Origin: Sanguinoderma infundibulare
Lineage: Eukaryota > Basidiomycota > Agaricomycetes > Polyporales > Polyporaceae
Length of the DNA: 64,000 bases
Assembly (NCBI GenBank): GCA_032821775.1
Contig: JAVLRN010000011.1
Span: 1,178,001 to 1,242,000, forward strand
Direction of reading: 5' to 3'
Shown: piece after piece, positions 60,161-64,000 of the stretch
How the letters are laid out: every line of letters begins with the position of its first letter
How positions within the stretch are numbered: the stretch's first letter is position 1
The notes under the pieces: model-generated
The model's database searches: none
Told to the model about the DNA's origin: nothing
The model's input: only the letters and a program-made list of their open reading frames with translations
Translations under genes and position numbers: made by a program

Positions 60161-61531
60161 CTACGACTCGACGAGGAACCGATCCATGAACCGACGCAGG
60201 AACCCTGTCGATGTCGACATGCGCTGCCCCTTCTTCCCAGCCGGCGCGGGCGGCGAAGGGCGGGGAGGGGTGTACAGCGCGCGCGCGAGGTACGGCGCGT
60301 GCGAGAGCTCGTCCGACACCTCGACCTGCAGCTGCTGTGCGCGCAGCTCTGGCGTCACCGGGCCCGAGGTCTCGAGGGTCGACGTCGGCGACTCTCCGCG
60401 CGGGCCCGTCTCCTCCTCCTCCGCGTCGCCGCCGGCGACGTCCGAGGTGTCGTCCTCTTCGCACGCCTCCGGGGAGTCGCTCATGACGGGCGACGCGGAC
60501 GTCCAAGGGACGAAGTACGCCTGCTGGCGCGAGCCGCCGAAATACGACTTTGCGGCGGAGCGGAGGTATTCGTTGCCCGACACGATCTCGGCGGGGTCCA
60601 TGAAGAACGTGTCGATGTCCTCGACGGCGAGGCGGATCTGGGCGACGGTGATGTGGCGCGCGTGCTCGCGGCGGAAGATCTGCTGCAGGAGGCGGTTCGC
60701 GTCTGCGGAGATCGGCAGCATCTCGCGCAGGAAGTTCGGGTTGCGGAGGTACACGCGGTAGCACGGGTCCGTCGGGCACGCGTTGTTCCACGGGTTGTGG
60801 CCCGAGATCATGGAGGTGAGGATGACGCCGAGCGCCCAGATGTCGTTCGAGCGGGTGTTGTATGCGGGATGCATGAGCTCCTGCCCGATGCACTCTGTGT
60901 TTTGGGGAGCGAATCGTGTCAGCGACTCCCGCGACAGACGCGGGTGCAGAAGCGGCGTACCGGGACTCATGTACAGCGAGCTCCCCGCCCCGTACGTTTT
61001 GGAGTAGAGATTGGGCGTCGCGAGCCCGAAGTCGGTGAGGAAGAGCCGCGTGCCGTCCTCATTGACGAGGAAGTTTTCGGGCTTGATGTCGCGGTGGAAG
61101 ACACCGGCCTCGTGGCACGCCTCGAGCGCGTCGAGCACTTGGAGGAACATGCACCGGACGAACTCGTCGTCCCCGCGGTACGTCCGCCGTTGCGAGAGGT
61201 AGGTGAAGAAGTCGCCGCCTCGGCAGTAGTCCATGACGAGGAAGATGTAGTACCTGTCTTCGATAACCTTGTGTAGCGTGACGATGTTCGGGTGCCCGGA
61301 GAGCAGCTGGTGGAACTGGATCTCCTGCCGTTGGAGGCCATACCGTCGAGTGCCTCTCTCCCCGCGGATGACGCACTTGACGGCGTACTCGACATGTGGT
61401 GCGGGAGTGGTAAGGTCCTCCGCGAGAAAAATGACGCCGTTGGACCCCGAGCCGAGGATGCCAGTGAACCTGAGCCGACCACGGTCGATGGTGTGGCCGA
61501 CGAGATTGGGGACGTTGCAGCTGTGTGGCAT
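60161..61531 (-). CDS. Ran1/Pat1-like serine/threonine protein kinase, paralogue 2
   Basis: Two exons (61531-60961, 60894-60161), 434 aa. Glycine loop GSGSNGVIFLAED, YAVKCV lysine, HRDIKPENFL catalytic loop, TDFGLATPN and YMSP-ECIGQE across the intron, then DIWALGVILTSMISGHNPW. The phrase HPNIVTLHKVIEDRYYIFLVMDYCRGGD is characteristic of Ran1-like kinases (given here in short blocks HPNIVTLHKVIED and FLVMDYCRGGD). ATG 61531 was chosen because PNLVGHTIDRGRLRF aligns with DFTGKTVDNGRLRL near the start of kinase 1; the open frame continues upstream without an ATG start. The intron 60960-60895 stays open in frame, so an unspliced reading would insert 22 residues before ECIGQE. Confidence 0.9.
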   Translation of the reverse strand: MPHSCNVPNLVGHTIDRGRLRFTGILGSGSNGVIFLAEDLTTPAPHVEYAVKCVIRGERGTRRYGLQRQEIQFHQLLSGHPNIVTLHKVIEDRYYIFLVMDYCRGGDFFTYLSQRRTYRGDDEFVRCMFLQVLDALEACHEAGVFHRDIKPENFLVNEDGTRLFLTDFGLATPNLYSKTYGAGSSLYMSPGTPLLHPRLSRESLTRFAPQNTECIGQELMHPAYNTRSNDIWALGVILTSMISGHNPWNNACPTDPCYRVYLRNPNFLREMLPISADANRLLQQIFRREHARHITVAQIRLAVEDIDTFFMDPAEIVSGNEYLRSAAKSYFGGSRQQAYFVPWTSASPVMSDSPEACEEDDTSDVAGGDAEEEETGPRGESPTSTLETSGPVTPELRAQQLQVEVSDELSHAPYLARALYTPPRPSPPAPAGKKGQRMSTSTGFLRRFMDRFLVES

Positions 61532-62270
61532 GTGGACCGCGTAAGAGACGGGTGTCTGTCGCCGCTTGTGGTCGTCGGGAGTGCGGGAAAAAGTGTCGGA
61601 GCGATACGAGGGGTGGGTGTGGTCAGTAAAATCGACGCGGCGGGTGCAGGAGAAGAGCATGCGGGTTCTTGAACCTCGAGGACGGACGACGAGCGGATGC
61701 TCTTGCGCGCACGCCGACAAAAAACAGCCGCGCGGAAGAAGGGCAGTCCAGAAGATGCGGGCGGGTGTCGGGTGCGACTGATGCGCTTGCCTTACATGAG
61801 GGCCGAAGGCGAGTATATTGCGCGGCGGCGCTGGGCGCGACCGCGGCCCAAGTGGATACTGACACTTGGATCGGGCTAGACTAGTGGGCCTGCTCCCCTC
61901 AACGGTCGATTAGGCCGGGGTGAGGTAATCCAGTCGCGGAATAGAGGTGGTGCTTATGAAAGGCTCGGCACGATGATGGACCGATGCCACGGCGAAGGAG
62001 AGGGGTTAGCCGTTGCGGATGACACGGACGTGCTGGGTACAGGTATGTGGCAGCAGGCCTGGTAGTCGAAGCACTCCACTTTCAGGGTCTCCCCGAGGAT
62101 GTCGGGGCGAGCAGTCTGAGTGATCATTGGCAAATTGGATGGCCACAAATGTTCCAAAAGAAAAAGCAGGCATAGGGGTTAAATGCACGGACAGGCGCCA
62201 GACAGATTGGTAGGCATCGGTCAACATAATGCAAGATAAGAACCCGAGGAAGATCGATGTCCGACCAAGA
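61532..62270. other. Intergenic, kinase 2 promoter and hypothetical gene 3' flank
   Basis: About 740 bp. No feature is supported. Confidence 0.5.
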
Positions 62271-63110
62271 TCACCACCTCAAAGATGTCACCCCCAAGTC
62301 CACGTCGAGGAAATTCTCCGGGCGCGTCGACCCCCGTTCCGGCAAGGTGGTGCGATCGTATGCGAGCTTGTAGAGCGAGAGCGCACCATCCTCCTCCGAG
62401 TCGTAAACGGCGAGGACAGTGTGGTCGAGAAATGAGAGGCCGCCATCGGGGGAGATGGCGAACGAAGGTTTTCCGTAGATGGAGCGCGAGTGGATGGAAC
62501 CGAACGTGGAGTTTGTCCGGGAGCAGAGGATGGGAGGCGGTGCAGGGTCCTCGTTCGATTCGGCATCGGCCGGGGCTGGGGGAGGGACCGCGTCCCCGTC
62601 CTCGGCGACGGCGTGTGCGGTGTGCGGGGCAACTTGGATCTCGAATGCTTCGTTTCGCCGTCTGATATCGTCGCGGGAGTAGGCCTCGGAGAGAGGTACG
62701 AGAGTGTGGGAGCGAAGAGCAGCGAACGGGACGTGGTCTGTGGACATCTCGAAGCCCTCCTGCCTCCAGCGGATGTCTCGCCTGTGTTGGGCAAAGGAGA
62801 GGCTAACGAGGGTGCTAGTGGGTGGAAGGGGGAGGCATGAAGGGGCGGTGGGGCTGACTTTATGGGGAGAGACGGGGCTGAAATGGTGGTCGCCGGTTTG
62901 GGGGAGGAAGATGAGGGGCTGATCGGCATGCAAGAGTTCAGGAGTCGACTGGCATGAAAGCGAGCGGCGGTGTGCTTGTGCTTGAGAATGCCGACGAGGG
63001 CGGTCATGGACGCTATTGGTTGTTGCCGATGTCGGCGAGAGCTTGCAGTCCGGGATGAGATTGAAAGGCGGGGAAAGAGGGCATGGGGAAGAAGAGACGT
63101 TGGATATCAT
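62271..63110 (-). CDS. Hypothetical protein
   Basis: Single-exon frame of 279 aa, ATG 63110 to TGA 62271. The family is not recognised. It is Ser/Pro-rich at the N-terminus. A repeated element of similar sequence occurs twice in the middle: RRDIRWRQEGFEMSTDHVPF and RDDIRRRNEAFEIQVAPHTA, both of the form (R)RDIR-R-(Q/N)E-(G/A)FE. The C-terminus (FAISPDGGLSFLDHTVLAVY, then ALSLYKLAYD) has a beta-like pattern. No signal peptide or transmembrane segment. The internal duplication supports it being a real protein. Confidence 0.7.
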   Translation of the reverse strand: MISNVSSSPCPLSPPFNLIPDCKLSPTSATTNSVHDRPRRHSQAQAHRRSLSCQSTPELLHADQPLIFLPQTGDHHFSPVSPHKVSPTAPSCLPLPPTSTLVSLSFAQHRRDIRWRQEGFEMSTDHVPFAALRSHTLVPLSEAYSRDDIRRRNEAFEIQVAPHTAHAVAEDGDAVPPPAPADAESNEDPAPPPILCSRTNSTFGSIHSRSIYGKPSFAISPDGGLSFLDHTVLAVYDSEEDGALSLYKLAYDRTTLPERGSTRPENFLDVDLGVTSLRW

Positions 63111-63829
63111 GGTGCTAGTAGGAGTAAGGTACAGTGTGGTACAGTGTATGGAATGATGAAGGCGAGGTAGGGAGGAAAAGAAGGCATCAACGATGCTGAT
63201 AACTCTCCCATGGAGGCTGGCATTCGTGTGTCCGTCAGCCCAGACGGAATATTGATCGGGGCTGAGACGGAAGGGACTGGCAGGTAGAACGCTCTTTTAC
63301 CCCAATCGTGAGTGAATCAACAAATTGGTTCGGACGCACCGCACACTTGCTCGAAACGCATGTGTAGGCTGATTACTGCATGAGCTTGGCGTGAAGTTTG
63401 GAATGGTGGTGGGAGATGACGACGGGCTGCAGGGTTCTACTCGCTCCATCGACGCCGCCCTGCCCCTGGCCTTGCTGAACGGGGCAATAGAATGGACGAT
63501 GACGGCATACAGCGATGACGGCATCTATAGAGCTATAGAAGATGGATGGGACTGGATATTGTGCCCACTGTTGGGTGTCGGTGGATGGACTCTGAGCGGG
63601 TGAACATAGTGCGGTGCAAGAATAGGTGCATCATGATGCCCACGTGGAGCGGCGTTCGGACGATGATGAGCAGCAAGCGGCAAGAGCCAGCAAGCGACTT
63701 TCGGTAAGCCGAGGCTGAGGCTGCTGGACAGAGAAGGCCCCGCTGCACTTTTATCCCTCCTCGTCGTCAGTCCCACTCCTTCCTTCTCACCACACTCCTT
63801 CCCGCCTCACATCCTCGTCCTGGTCCGAC
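63111..63829. other. Divergent intergenic region at right end
   Basis: About 720 bp holding promoters of the hypothetical gene and of the secreted-protein gene. Nothing else is seen. Confidence 0.5.
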
Positions 63830-64000
63830 ATGCTCAGCATAACTACCCTCGTCTCTCTTTTGCTCCTTGCCGTCCCCAACACCATCTACGCCGACCCGTG
63901 TGTCACATTCGACGCTAACTTCGACCTCCTCGCTTTCGGTCTTAACGGCAAAGATTGGAATGCAGGCCAACAGTCTTCTTGGGGAAGCGGTCAGTGTTCC
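63830..64000 (+). CDS. Secreted protein, first exon only (runs off window)
   Basis: ATG 63830 begins a clear signal peptide (MLSITTLVSLLLLAVPNTIYA, cut after about residue 21), followed by DPCVTFDANFDLLAFGLNG and KDWNAGQQSSWGSG. The first exon probably ends at 63989, before gtcagt. The CV-FD-N--LLAFG-NGKD-NAG pattern resembles a family of secreted or surface proteins common in polypores; that recollection is tentative. It is truncated by the window end. Confidence 0.75.
   Translation, partial: MLSITTLVSLLLLAVPNTIYADPCVTFDANFDLLAFGLNGKDWNAGQQSSWGSGQCS

Noticed and set aside
59988..60893. Long 301-codon minus-strand frame overlapping kinase 2
   Set aside because: It is an Arg/Pro/Ala-rich out-of-frame shadow of the kinase exon, produced by high GC in third positions.

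Overview
The window looks like nuclear DNA of an Agaricomycete basidiomycete, possibly a polypore. The evidence is multi-exon genes with short (about 50-70 nt) GT-AG introns, moderately high GC, alternating gene orientation, and families typical of these fungi: a Stealth/Xpt1-type phosphotransferase, a single-chain hydantoinase-desulfurase, F-box proteins, Ran1-like kinases, WAPL and BIR1. No rRNA, tRNA or CRISPR was found. Gene models were spliced by hand from conserved protein blocks plus donor and acceptor sites; for most of them the exon lengths were checked to sum to whole codons.

Layout. (1) 0-12 kb, metabolic block: the 3' part of an FAD phenol-hydroxylase-like monooxygenase, a LYC1-like GNAT acetyltransferase, an amidase on the minus strand, and, divergent from it, a fusion of hydantoinase A with an S-methyl-thiohydantoin desulfurase-type (DUF917) domain. 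(2) 10.7-20.4 kb, segmental tandem duplication: each unit carried the 3' end of the hydantoinase gene plus a complete Stealth-family glycosyl-phosphotransferase gene. Both Stealth copies are intact with the same ten exons, but the second hydantoinase tail is a decayed pseudogene. (3) 21-48 kb, mixed: an F-box gene fused in frame to a recently duplicated zinc-finger module, a hypothetical gene divergent from MLH1, a second hypothetical gene, and then a gene-poor stretch (30-48 kb) holding three further zinc-finger paralogues and a short retroposed element with an exact 15-bp target-site duplication and a 25-nt A-tail. (4) 48-64 kb, housekeeping: a RING+RRM protein, WAPL (cohesin release) divergent from BIR1 (chromosomal passenger complex), a tandem pair of Ran1-like kinases, a hypothetical protein, and the first exon of a secreted protein at the right edge.

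The genes fall into two themes: nitrogen or aromatic catabolism on the left, and genome maintenance and cell-cycle control (MLH1, WAPL, BIR1, Ran1-like kinases) on the right. Between them lies a plastic region shaped by segmental duplication, gene conversion, retroposition and birth of a chimeric gene. The most notable observations are the F-box/zinc-finger chimera, the dispersal of the four-member zinc-finger family, and the retroelement with intact insertion hallmarks.
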